From assembly GCA_021817185.1 (NCBI GenBank), contig JAKAVU010000079.1:1-10241 (forward strand): 10,241 bases of DNA, in the 5' to 3' direction. A program made the position numbers and the translations under genes. The stretch is from a bacterium (GTDB taxonomy: Bacteria; Chloroflexota; Dormibacteria; UBA8260; Bog-877). Shown here piece by piece: positions 1-6,721 of this stretch. The stretch's first letter is position 1, and every line of letters starts with the position of its first letter. The notes under the pieces are model-generated. The model saw nothing but the letters and a program-made list of their open reading frames with translations. It searched no databases and was not told where the DNA came from.

Positions 1-650
1 CCCCACGAGACTATCGGGGCGTTGGCGGCGGTCAGATGTCCCGACGGGATCTGGACGCATCCGATGGCCGTGAAGACGCTCGCCCCCGTAGGGATCAGAG
101 ACGGGAAGGTTGACGCCGTGAGGTAGCCGGTGGACCCGTCCCCCATCGCGCTCGTCTCGCTGTCCGACGGAACGACGGATGCTTCGCCAAACGTCACCGT
201 TCCCGTCTTGGTCAGCGCGTACCCGTTGCCAGAGGAGTCCGCCGCCGTGGTCGATCCTGAAGCCTCGTTGAGCTTCCAGTAGGCCACTGGGGCAAGACTG
301 AGCTTGGTCAGGACCGTGGCGTCGAACGAAGGGATCTGCACCGTGCGGATCGTCCCCGCCGTCGCCACCTGCGTGATGTACGCTCCCGCGCTCCAGGTCT
401 TGGCGGCCTGGCTCCCCGCGTATGCCTCTGACGCACGGGTTATGGTGAACGTGGCGCCGGAGACAGCGGTGACCTCGATGATCTCGAACTGGGTTGGAGC
501 TGTGAGCGAGTCCTGCAAGATGCAGGCGAAGTTCCCCGAAGACGGAAACTTGCCCGTGTCTCCGGACTGGATGGTGAGCGAGGTCCCGCTGGTGCCCGAG
601 GGCGGCGTGACAAGGGTGGACTGAGCGCCGTTCGCGGCGAGTTCAGCCAT
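1..650 (-). CDS. Phage tail-fibre/structural protein with LamG-like domain (3' end cut by window edge)
   Basis: An open frame runs without a stop from the ATG at 650 to the window edge, giving 216 residues of a longer protein. Residues 1-105 are Ser/Thr/Gly-rich and resemble the N-terminal region of phage tail-fibre or structural proteins (TSLTIQSGDTG, then VSGATFTITRASE). From residue 121 the stretch PVAYWKLNEASGSTTAADSS followed by GNGYALT is the typical opening of a laminin-G/concanavalin A-like lectin jelly-roll domain. Such domains bind glycans or serve as adhesive modules in phage fibres and surface proteins, so a host-contact or capsid-surface role is inferred. It begins MAEL, like two genes at the other end of the window. 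It starts 15 bp after the preceding stop, with only a weak GGGG-type ribosome site. The C-terminus is not visible, so receptor-binding or enzymatic domains there cannot be excluded. Confidence 0.8.
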   Translation of the reverse strand, partial: MAELAANGAQSTLVTPPSGTSGTSLTIQSGDTGKFPSSGNFACILQDSLTAPTQFEIIEVTAVSGATFTITRASEAYAGSQAAKTWSAGAYITQVATAGTIRTVQIPSFDATVLTKLSLAPVAYWKLNEASGSTTAADSSGNGYALTKTGTVTFGEASVVPSDSETSAMGDGSTGYLTASTFPSLIPTGASVFTAIGCVQIPSGHLTAANAPIVSW

Positions 651-665
651 GCGGGCGAGCCCCGC

Positions 666-1565
666 TCAGGCGATGACCAGCAGCAGAGTCCCGGCCGCTA
701 GTGACGGCGTGACGCCGGCCGCTATGGTCATCGGGTTTGGGACGTTGACGTCCGTACCGATAGGGAAGTCGTAGAGCGGCAGTTGGCTAACCACAGGGAT
801 CGAAGTGGCTCCGACGGCCACGGCGGCCGAAGTTGTGAACTCCTGGGTGTTGCCCCCGCTGATGAGTCGCACGGTCGCGCCAGAGGCTATGGCGATGGTC
901 AGAGCGGTGACCGCGAGAGAGGTCACTGACCCGGTCCCGGTTGCGGTGGACAAGGTGCCAGAGGTGGCACGATTCTCGCAGTAGTAGAGCAGGTCGCCTC
1001 CCGCCTTCGCGTCAAAGGCCCCAACGTAGGCAACCGTGCCCCACGGCCCGGTACTCTGCGGGAAGGAGATCGCCGTTGCGTTGTCCACCGCGACTCCGGC
1101 GGCTGGCTGAGTGCCGAGCAAGGCGAAGTTCGTCGTGTCGTTCGTCACCGCCACCCGCTCGTAAGCTCCGGCGGTCGTGGTGTCCTGGACGAGGGTGCCG
1201 ACGGGGTAGGAGAAGTTGGCGTTCTGAGAGGTGACCGAGATCGAGGTGGCCCCGACAGCTGCAGAAGCGGAGGCCACGTAGATCTGAGTGTTCGCGCCGG
1301 AGGTCAGGAGGATCGAGTCACCCGACGCCACGGCCTGGTCGAGCGGCGAGACAGCGAGCGATGTGTAGGCCGTGCCAGAGGTCAGAGCGGTGGTCAGCTG
1401 CGCCTGGGCTGCTGGCTCCGTGAAGTTCCAGGGCGCTCCCGAGGTCCCCTTCGCCTGGGTCGGCGCGGTCTGAGACAGGGCCAGGTAGACGTCGGCCGGA
1501 GGCGCGTACGAGATCCCCCCGCCGATAATCTGGAGCAGCGACTGCAGAGCGTAGTCAGAGAACAT
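666..1565 (-). CDS. Phage tail-fibre-like structural protein with duplicated 61-residue module
   Basis: This 299-residue protein starts at the ATG at 1565, four bases after a perfect AGGAGG; a TTG one codon upstream is the alternative. The outer frame looks like the small fibre/structural proteins of actinobacterial phages: an N-terminal helix (FSDYALQSLLQIIGG), VYLALSQTAPT near residue 27, YERVAVTND near 135, ISFPQSTGPWGTVAYVGAFD near 167 and a C-terminal PSLAAGTLLLVIA. Two copies of one 61-residue Ser/Thr/Ala-rich module interrupt this frame, at residues 68-128 and 215-275. By hand the copies align without gaps, with about 32 identities. The modules are predicted beta-rich. The gene follows a Cys/His protein and precedes the LamG protein, fitting a tail or capsid-surface region. 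Exact role (fibre, decoration or tail tip) is not determinable. Confidence 0.78.
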   Translation of the reverse strand: MFSDYALQSLLQIIGGGISYAPPADVYLALSQTAPTQAKGTSGAPWNFTEPAAQAQLTTALTSGTAYTSLAVSPLDQAVASGDSILLTSGANTQIYVASASAAVGATSISVTSQNANFSYPVGTLVQDTTTAGAYERVAVTNDTTNFALLGTQPAAGVAVDNATAISFPQSTGPWGTVAYVGAFDAKAGGDLLYYCENRATSGTLSTATGTGSVTSLAVTALTIAIASGATVRLISGGNTQEFTTSAAVAVGATSIPVVSQLPLYDFPIGTDVNVPNPMTIAAGVTPSLAAGTLLLVIA

Positions 1566-1569
1566 CAAG

Positions 1570-1575
1570 CCTCCT
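1570..1575 (-). promoter_or_regulatory. Consensus Shine-Dalgarno AGGAGG of the fibre-like gene
   Basis: The minus strand reads AGGAGGCTTGATG. The perfect SD lies four bases from the ATG at 1565 and only one base from the TTG at 1568, which favours the ATG. It sits in a roughly 50-bp gap (1566-1617) that otherwise shows no clear promoter or terminator. Confidence 0.7.
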
Positions 1576-1617
1576 GGGGCTCACCGGCGGGCGGTTCACG
1601 GCGCTAGTCTGGCACAT

Positions 1618-1830
1618 CTACTGCCCCGGTAGCCAGATGCCGGCCTGCCTCGCCCGCATGATCTGTTGCTGCTGCGCCTGGACCGCCCGCGCCTGGGCCA
1701 TCCTGGCTTCACAGCCCCGGTGTAGCGGCTGTTGGGTCGAGCCAGCCATGTCCTCGGCTGAGATCACCGCTTGGCAGAGCGGGCAGCGGGGATGATGCTT
1801 GGCCAGTCGTCGGCGCAGGTCGCGGTTCAC
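1618..1830 (-). CDS. Small Cys/His (zinc-binding-like) phage protein
   Basis: This 70-residue basic protein begins at a GTG. Residues 16-40 carry a CPLC pair (C16, C19) followed by HRGC (H37, C40), a C2HC arrangement that could hold one zinc ion. The second half (residues 42-62) is a predicted Ala/Gln/Arg-rich helix with four consecutive glutamines. The start codon overlaps by four bases (GTGA) the stop of a 13-codon mini-ORF, with GGAGAG just upstream, so its translation is probably coupled to the gene before it. I do not recognise the family. Nucleic-acid or protein binding is only an inference from the Cys/His pattern. A longer plus-strand frame across this region is judged a shadow. Confidence 0.7.
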   Translation of the reverse strand: MNRDLRRRLAKHHPRCPLCQAVISAEDMAGSTQQPLHRGCEARMAQARAVQAQQQQIMRARQAGIWLPGQ

Positions 1831-1868
1831 TCCATCTCTCCGAGCACAGGACGCGCCTTGGCGATCAT
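1827..1868 (-). CDS. Possible 13-codon coupling mini-ORF
   Basis: ATG at 1868 overlaps the TGA of the preceding gene in an ATGA, and the mini-ORF ends in a TGA that overlaps the GTG of the next gene in a GTGA. The peptide would be MIAKARPVLGEME. The gene-to-gene distance of 34 nt is thus spanned by a continuous reading path, and the GGAGAG ribosome site of the next gene lies inside it. It may act only as a relay for reinitiating ribosomes. It could also be chance, since nothing shows that the peptide itself matters. Confidence 0.35.
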   Translation of the reverse strand: MIAKARPVLGEME

Positions 1869-2179
1869 ACCGGCACCAGCACGCCGTCGCGGATCCACCC
1901 GTGCCAGATGCCGATGACGTTGATCGAGGGCGAGACCGTGATGTTGGGAGGCTCGCCGGTCACGTCCCACTGCGGGCCAGCTCCTGGCGTCTTCGTGTGC
2001 CAGACGACGGGCCATTCCTTCCCGGCCGCGTCGGTGTGCCGGCAGAGCACCACGGAGTAGCCAGCGTGTCCCTCGGCTTCGCCGTCTCCCACCATCAGCG
2101 GCCACACCATGCCGGGCTCCCAGTCGTCCAGGTCAGGCGGGGCCTCGGCTACCAGCCGCAAGCGGACCTCGCTCACCAT
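1865..2179 (-). CDS. Conserved-looking phage protein of unknown function (104 aa)
   Basis: This soluble, acidic 104-residue protein has many tryptophans and a distinctive C-terminus, PPNITVSPSINVIGIWHGWIRDG (positions 77-99). That ending recalls small phage proteins of the DUF6527-like type, which often end in a WHG-(F/W)-I motif; the family assignment is from memory and weak. Residues 20-62 (DWEPGMVWPL, GYSVVLC, WPVVWHT) look like a compact beta fold. AGGAGG at 2182-2187 lies only 2 nt from the ATG at 2179 and 5 nt from an in-frame GTG at 2176, so the GTG could be the true start. It lies between a tiny membrane peptide and a Cys/His protein, downstream of the portal. Confidence 0.75.
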   Translation of the reverse strand: MVSEVRLRLVAEAPPDLDDWEPGMVWPLMVGDGEAEGHAGYSVVLCRHTDAAGKEWPVVWHTKTPGAGPQWDVTGEPPNITVSPSINVIGIWHGWIRDGVLVPV

Positions 2180-2181
2180 GG

Positions 2182-2187
2182 CCTCCT
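2182..2187 (-). promoter_or_regulatory. Shine-Dalgarno AGGAGG overlapping the upstream stop codon
   Basis: The perfect SD for the 104-aa gene shares bases with the TAG stop (2186-2188) of the 33-aa membrane peptide. A terminating ribosome would sit directly over this SD. Its 2-nt distance to the ATG and 5-nt distance to the next-codon GTG make the start uncertain by one residue. Confidence 0.6.
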
Positions 2188-2287
2188 AGGGTGCCGACTG
2201 TAGTACAGGAACATCCTGCGTAAACCCGTAGGCGGCCACGGCAGCGACCAGGCCGACGCTGATGACAATGGCGACCTGATCGGTCAC
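2186..2287 (-). CDS. Predicted 33-aa single-span membrane peptide
   Basis: A GTG at 2287 shares its first base with the last base of the portal stop (TAGTG), with GGAG seven bases upstream. The 33-codon product starts VTDQVAIVISVGLVAAVAAY: a short polar N-terminus, then an uninterrupted hydrophobic stretch at about residues 5-20, rich in Val/Ala and long enough to cross a membrane, then the polar tail GFTQDVPVLQSAP. The downstream SD overlaps its stop, so it is locked between two genes by coupling. Small one-span peptides in phage structural regions can be holin-like, spanin-like or accessory membrane proteins. There is no charged C-terminus typical of a holin, so function is open. The same frame extends upstream inside the portal gene, but that part is Arg/Gly-rich shadow sequence. 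Confidence 0.6.
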   Translation of the reverse strand: MTDQVAIVISVGLVAAVAAYGFTQDVPVLQSAP

Positions 2288-5037
2288 TACTCCTCTCCTG
2301 AAGCCGTGCCTAGCGATTCGCCCGGTTTCAGCCCGTGAGCGTCGTACCAGGCTTGCACCTCGCGATTGGCTCGAGCGCGAGTTCCGGGCACTCCCAGGAA
2401 GCGGTCTCGCTCGCGCATCCTCTGGGCGGCGGCGGCCGACTGTTCCTCGACCTGGGCGATATCGGCTGCCCTCGCCTGGGTGACAGCCTGCCACTCGGCC
2501 TGAGCCACCGCGTTGCCCTGGGCTACCGCCTGGAGGTTCTGGGCCCGGCCCGTGTTCGTGCCGGTCTCGCTGGTGCCCTCTGGGCTCGTCCAGGTCAGCC
2601 AGCAGCGACAGTTCATCCCGCCCTCGCACAGTTCCCCGCCGAAGCTCCCGTCTCCAGGCCAGCCCGGAAGCGTGGCCGCCGTGAACGTCTGCCCGTCGCG
2701 GGCGCTGCACTCGTCACACGTCGTCGCGTCGCCAATGGCGTGCCAGGTCGCCTCCGAGGCCCCGTTCACAGCGGCGGTCATGCCGTAGCCAGCGTTGTAG
2801 GCCGCCCGCACGCTCTGCCCGTACAGCTGGAGTCGGTGGCCGATGACCCGCGCCAGCGCAGCGGTGCCGGCCGCCGCTATCGCATCGCTCCAGAGGTTCG
2901 CCAGGAAGTCGCGCTGCTTCGCCGCTCGCGCCTCGGCCGCCGCGTAGAAGTCCGGCGTCGAGCCGCCCCCCCGGTCCGAAGCCGACCGCTCAGCCCCGAT
3001 CCGGTAGGCCGCCTGATAGGAGGTCGTCATCAGCAGGGTGGCATCGTCGATGAACCCAGCCCCGTTGCCCTTGCCGTTGAGCGCCTTGGCCAGCAGAGAG
3101 GCCAGAGCAGCGGCGACCGCCTTCTGGATGCGGGCCACGTGCGCGTCCCTGGCGGCGGCTGAGACCTCGGCCTCCAGCCTTCTCCTTCCCGCCTCTACCG
3201 CCCGGTCTAGGTCGCCGCCCTCAGCGGCTACCGCTTTTAGGATCGACTCCCCCAAGTGGACCGGCTTGAACTCCGAGATCGGCTTGCCCTTGCGGAGCTG
3301 CCGGCGCAGCACCTCCAGCTCGTTCTGCATCGCCTTGACCTCGGGCGGCGGCTTGTCCACCACATCCTGAGCAGCCTGCGCCGCGTGGTGGGCAGGCGTC
3401 GGCGGTGTCTCGGGCGGCTTGCTGTTCTCCTCCGGGGCTGGCGGCGTCTGCTCGGCACCGCCAGCCGCAGCAGGCGCTGGTGGCGGCGCGGAAGCCTGCT
3501 CGAGCGGCACCGGCCCGGTGCCGGTGATGATGATGGGCTTCGTGGTCTCGGGCAAGCCCCAGGTCGGCAGGCCCAGCGCAGCAGCCGCCGAGTCGATGCT
3601 GGCGATGCCGTTCGTGATGAGCTGGACCCATTCGGTGATCTCGTCAGCCCGGTTCTTCCCCTGCTTCAGCCCGCTCCAGGTCCACTCCATGTCCTCTTGG
3701 CCCCAGAGCTTCTGCAGCGTGAAGTCGAAGAGCGCCGACTTCAGCCACGCCAGCATCGGCTTCAGAGCCTTGCGCTCGTTCCGGCTGTCTTGGCTCGCCG
3801 CGATCTCCTTCCCGACGGCCGGCGACTGCACGGCGGCCACCTTGGGCGAAATGCCAATCTCCGTCGGGGCGATATCGAAGGCCATCGTGACCTGCGTGTA
3901 GAGCACCTCGTCGAACTGATCTGCCAGGGCAATCGGCTTCTGCATCTCAGCCTTCGAGCCCGGCGGCAGCACGATGATCTTGTGCTTGAACGCCTGGTCG
4001 CCCGCCAGCAGGTTCAGCGCCTCTTGGAGCTGGCGGATCTGGGTCGCGTTGGAGATCATCTCCGCGCCGGGGATGATGAACAGGCCGGGGATCGAGCCGT
4101 CCGCGAAGTACTCCAGCGCCCAGAGCTGCCGTCGCAGTCCGGTAGCGACTGGCACCAGCGCCCTCTCCAGCGGACCGAACCCGTAGGGCGTGAAGTCCCT
4201 GGGGTCGTTCTTCAGGTAGAGCATCTGGTCCGAGCGGTACTCATTGATCTGCTTGACCGGGATCTCGTCGTCGTTCAGCAGGACGTTCATGAGATCGACT
4301 CGGGGCACGCCCCACAGGTACTGCTGGAATGCCACGTTGGGCGGGTCTGGGTAGCCACCGCGAACGTCGAGCAAGGGCCGGATCGTCGTGCCGTCGAGCA
4401 GATCGAGCGCTGCCACGTTCGAGTTGAACGGCCCGCTGTTTGGCCGGCGCGGCGGGTGCAGGTAGAGAGCCACCGCATCGGTGACGAACACGTCCTCCAG
4501 CAGGGCGCTGAACCAGTCGTGGAAGTTGGCGTAGTTGCGGTCGATGTGCTTCCAGGTGTCTATGGCGATGCGCCGGCGCTGAGCGAAGTCATCCTGTGCC
4601 GCCTGGTCGTCGGCCATCGCATGGCGGGCATCCTCGGTCGGCTGAATGTCCCACTCGATCCCCAGGATCTCGTTCTTCCGGGTCTGGATGCAGGCCCGCA
4701 CCACGCTGTAGAGGTCAGCGAAGCTCCGCAGTGTGGCGAACGTGCCCAGCTTCAGGCCCTCGGTGCCAGGCACCCCGATGGGCATGTTCCAGCCGACCGG
4801 GTACTCCCAGCGCCGAGGCTCGGGTCGCGCGGAGCCTTCCGGTACGGTGTCGATGCCGACCGGGATGATCGGCTCCAGGGGCCCGAAGGCTCCCGACAGG
4901 AAGTTCTCCCAGGAGCGCGGCAGAGCGGCGTTGTAGGGCCGCCCGAAGGTCCAGGAGTCGTAGCTCTGGAACAGCGGCGAGAGGTGACCCAGCGCGGAGT
5001 TGGCAGCCGCTGATCGGCCTGACTGCGCGAGGTTCAT
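2287..5037 (-). CDS. Portal protein fused to a Mu gpF-like (MuF) minor capsid domain
   Basis: This 916-residue protein has two known phage parts. Residues about 90-500 resemble the DUF935/SPP1-type portal, the dodecameric ring at the packaging vertex: SVVRACIQTRKNEILGIEWDI near 111, YLKNDPRDFTPYG near 274, LFIIPGAEMI near 319, and DEVLYTQVTMAFDIAPTEIG near 376. A Pro/Ala-rich linker (about 505-560) follows. Residues about 655-835 match the MuF minor head fold: a helical region with QSVRAAYNAGY near 741, CDECSARDGQTF (C774, C777), then LCEGGMNCRCW (C804, C810, C812), the usual metal-binding-like signature. The tail (835-916) is a Gln/Ala-rich helix. In most phages portal and MuF are separate neighbouring genes. 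ATG at 5037 has a weak GGGGG ribosome site. The gene follows TerL and a 104-aa Cys/His gene, the canonical packaging order. Confidence 0.92.
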   Translation of the reverse strand: MNLAQSGRSAAANSALGHLSPLFQSYDSWTFGRPYNAALPRSWENFLSGAFGPLEPIIPVGIDTVPEGSARPEPRRWEYPVGWNMPIGVPGTEGLKLGTFATLRSFADLYSVVRACIQTRKNEILGIEWDIQPTEDARHAMADDQAAQDDFAQRRRIAIDTWKHIDRNYANFHDWFSALLEDVFVTDAVALYLHPPRRPNSGPFNSNVAALDLLDGTTIRPLLDVRGGYPDPPNVAFQQYLWGVPRVDLMNVLLNDDEIPVKQINEYRSDQMLYLKNDPRDFTPYGFGPLERALVPVATGLRRQLWALEYFADGSIPGLFIIPGAEMISNATQIRQLQEALNLLAGDQAFKHKIIVLPPGSKAEMQKPIALADQFDEVLYTQVTMAFDIAPTEIGISPKVAAVQSPAVGKEIAASQDSRNERKALKPMLAWLKSALFDFTLQKLWGQEDMEWTWSGLKQGKNRADEITEWVQLITNGIASIDSAAAALGLPTWGLPETTKPIIITGTGPVPLEQASAPPPAPAAAGGAEQTPPAPEENSKPPETPPTPAHHAAQAAQDVVDKPPPEVKAMQNELEVLRRQLRKGKPISEFKPVHLGESILKAVAAEGGDLDRAVEAGRRRLEAEVSAAARDAHVARIQKAVAAALASLLAKALNGKGNGAGFIDDATLLMTTSYQAAYRIGAERSASDRGGGSTPDFYAAAEARAAKQRDFLANLWSDAIAAAGTAALARVIGHRLQLYGQSVRAAYNAGYGMTAAVNGASEATWHAIGDATTCDECSARDGQTFTAATLPGWPGDGSFGGELCEGGMNCRCWLTWTSPEGTSETGTNTGRAQNLQAVAQGNAVAQAEWQAVTQARAADIAQVEEQSAAAAQRMRERDRFLGVPGTRARANREVQAWYDAHGLKPGESLGTASGEE

Positions 5038-5066
5038 CAGCCCCCGTGCCGGGTTGCCTGGGCTGG

Positions 5067-5381
5067 CTATGAATCCTTCTCCTGCTCCGGCTCGACGTCC
5101 GTCAGCGCCTCGGGCCAGACGATGCCCGTCTCAGGCCATTCGCCGCTCGGCCAGAACTCTACCTCAGCGAGCCGTCCGTTGTCAGTCCAGCGCATTCGCT
5201 TGACCCTCGGACAGGCGCGAAGGTGCGCCCCGCCACAATGAGCGCAGCGCAGCTTGTCGAAGACCCGTGGCCCCTCTGGGTCCTTGGGATCGGGCTGGGC
5301 GAGATAGCGCAGCGCCTCCAGCTCACGCGGATCGGGCTCTGGCTCCGGTTGCGGCTCGGGCTCTGGCTTGAACCAGCTCAT
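5067..5381 (-). CDS. Small Cys/His phage protein with EP-repeat N-terminus
   Basis: This 104-residue protein starts at an ATG sharing ATGA with the stop of the terminase gene, so it is translationally coupled to TerL. Residues 6-18 form a low-complexity Pro-Glu run (PEPEPQPEPEPDP). A CAHC-GGAH-LRAC pattern (C46, C49, H53, C57) looks like a small zinc knuckle, followed by PRVKRMRW and a Trp/Glu-rich beta segment (VEFWPSGEWPE). Similar short proteins with a Cys pair and a CPRV-K run occur near the terminase/portal genes of actinobacterial phages, as I recall, with no assigned function. An adaptor or nucleic-acid contact during packaging is conceivable but not shown. It ends 29 bp before the portal ATG. 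Confidence 0.78.
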   Translation of the reverse strand: MSWFKPEPEPQPEPEPDPRELEALRYLAQPDPKDPEGPRVFDKLRCAHCGGAHLRACPRVKRMRWTDNGRLAEVEFWPSGEWPETGIVWPEALTDVEPEQEKDS

Positions 5382-6721
5382 CCCGGCGTGACCAGCCAGG
5401 GATTCTCGTCGGCCTTGCTCGGCGCGTCCTTCTCCGGCGGCTTGAAGTTCTGGGGGTCATAGACCAGGCCCCAGTCCCCGCCACCCGAGGCGATCTCGAT
5501 GGCGGCATACGCCAGCACGTCCACCTGGTCATCATGCGCCCCATCGGGGAAGCTGGCAAGCTCGTCCTCGAAGTCGCCGCGCCAAGCCCCCTGCTCGTTG
5601 ACGTAGACCGCGCCCAACTCCATCCGCGCCTGAGCCGTCAGCGCACGGCTCACCTTGTCCCGGTCGGTCTTCAGCCGCCGGACCGGCAGCCCCTCCTGGC
5701 GGGCGATCTGCAGGAACGAGAGCTGGTACTGCACCGACTCGACCAGGATGAAGTCGGCCTGCCAGCGAGCGTGCATCATCTTGACCCGCTTGAGCTGATC
5801 CGGCGCTTCCAGCCGCTCCCGGATCAGGTCAAGCACCACCAGGTCAGCCTCCGGGGTCGCGGCCACAGCCATGATCGCCGTGTAGTCAGCCGAGGCCGCG
5901 AGGCTCACCGCCAGATCGACCACCAAGAACACCTGGCAGTCGCGCATTTGCCAGCCCTTGTCTCCCTCCGGCTTGTGCAGGATCAGCCCGTCCTGGCTGA
6001 CCGTCGCCTTCCGCAACTCATCCACCGGCAGGATGCTACCGCGCTGGACGAACTCGGCCAGGTACTCCTGGCGGAAGACGTAGCTCCCCAGGTTGCGGCG
6101 CGCGGCCTCGATCTCCACCTCGTCAATCATCGGGTTGGTCCGCGTCGGCATCTGCCAGCGCGCCCACTCGCCGCCCTCGGCGGCCTCCAGCCAAATGTCG
6201 TGAACCCAGTTCGATTGACCCCGAGGCGTCGTCAGGAACATCGCCCAGCCGCGCCGGTCGCTCAGGGCCGGTCGCACGGCATGAGTCCAGACCGTCGGCC
6301 TCAGCAGCGCAGCCTCATCCAGCACCACGCCGTCCAGCCCAGCGCCTCGCAAGCTGTCTGGATGGTCGGCTGACTTGACCGTGATGCTCCCCCCACCGGG
6401 CAGCACCAGCCGCCGCTCGATCTCCGACTTCGCCACGAACGAGCCCCCCACCGCAGCCCTCAGCTCCCGCCACACCTCTGCCGCCATCTGGTACGTAGGC
6501 GCGACCCACCACACCGTACCGGACTGGAGCGCGCCTTTCCTACTCCCCGACGGGTGCCCGTGCCCGGCGACGGTGGCTATGAGCCCCGTCGTCGTCTTGC
6601 CGATCCGCCTCCCGCACACCATCAGCTTGAACCGTGACGGGTTCAGCAAGAACTCGGCCTGATGATCCATCGGCCTCGGCAGCGCCATCCGGGATACCGA
6701 GGATGCGTCTGTGCCACTCAT
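5378..6721 (-). CDS. terL: Terminase large subunit (packaging ATPase/nuclease)
   Basis: TerL translocates phage DNA into the procapsid with an N-terminal ATPase and cuts concatemers with a C-terminal RNase H-like nuclease. From the ATG at 6721 (447 residues) the visible motifs are: Walker A CGRRIGKTT with Lys42; an adenine/Q-like region PTYQMAAEVW near 75; Walker B GVVLDEAA with Asp135 and Glu136; the coupling motif FLTTPRG near 162; and nuclease acidic residues Asp269 (VVDLAVS), Glu328 (ILVESVQ), Asp397/398 and Asp401 (GAHDDQVDVLAYA). Length is typical. Alternative starts are a TTG at 6730, which has the better-spaced GGAGG, and an ATG at 6688 (MALPRPMDHQ), which gives the shortest usual N-terminus. 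The 5' end lies inside the upstream gene by up to 190 bp. The stop overlaps the next ATG by four bases. Confidence 0.95.
   Translation of the reverse strand: MSGTDASSVSRMALPRPMDHQAEFLLNPSRFKLMVCGRRIGKTTTGLIATVAGHGHPSGSRKGALQSGTVWWVAPTYQMAAEVWRELRAAVGGSFVAKSEIERRLVLPGGGSITVKSADHPDSLRGAGLDGVVLDEAALLRPTVWTHAVRPALSDRRGWAMFLTTPRGQSNWVHDIWLEAAEGGEWARWQMPTRTNPMIDEVEIEAARRNLGSYVFRQEYLAEFVQRGSILPVDELRKATVSQDGLILHKPEGDKGWQMRDCQVFLVVDLAVSLAASADYTAIMAVAATPEADLVVLDLIRERLEAPDQLKRVKMMHARWQADFILVESVQYQLSFLQIARQEGLPVRRLKTDRDKVSRALTAQARMELGAVYVNEQGAWRGDFEDELASFPDGAHDDQVDVLAYAAIEIASGGGDWGLVYDPQNFKPPEKDAPSKADENPWLVTPG

Noticed and set aside
304..624. 106-codon plus-strand frame at the left edge
   Set aside because: It lies opposite the LamG-type gene, which has a recognisable domain; the plus frame shows none.
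1869..2105. Longer version of the 13-codon mini-ORF frame
   Set aside because: Arg-rich shadow of the 104-aa gene, whose own frame has a perfect SD and a coherent protein.
2288..2710. Upstream extension of the 33-aa membrane peptide frame
   Set aside because: That part lies inside the portal gene, is Arg/Gly-rich and has no ribosome site; only the portion from the GTG at 2287 looks real.
3506..3522. Inverted repeat GGCACCGG-C-CCGGTGCC
   Set aside because: It lies in the Pro-rich linker of the portal gene, with no T-run and no gene boundary; consistent with coding sequence for Gly-Thr-Gly-Pro-Val-Pro.
3256..5013. 585-codon open frame on the plus strand opposite the portal gene
   Set aside because: Composition is Arg/Leu/Gly-rich with no domain, and it mirrors the codon pattern of the portal gene; long antisense frames are expected in GC-rich coding DNA.
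5534..6373. 279-codon plus-strand frame opposite the terminase
   Set aside because: Arg/Leu/His/Gln-rich composition with no motif; it lies wholly within the clearly coding TerL.
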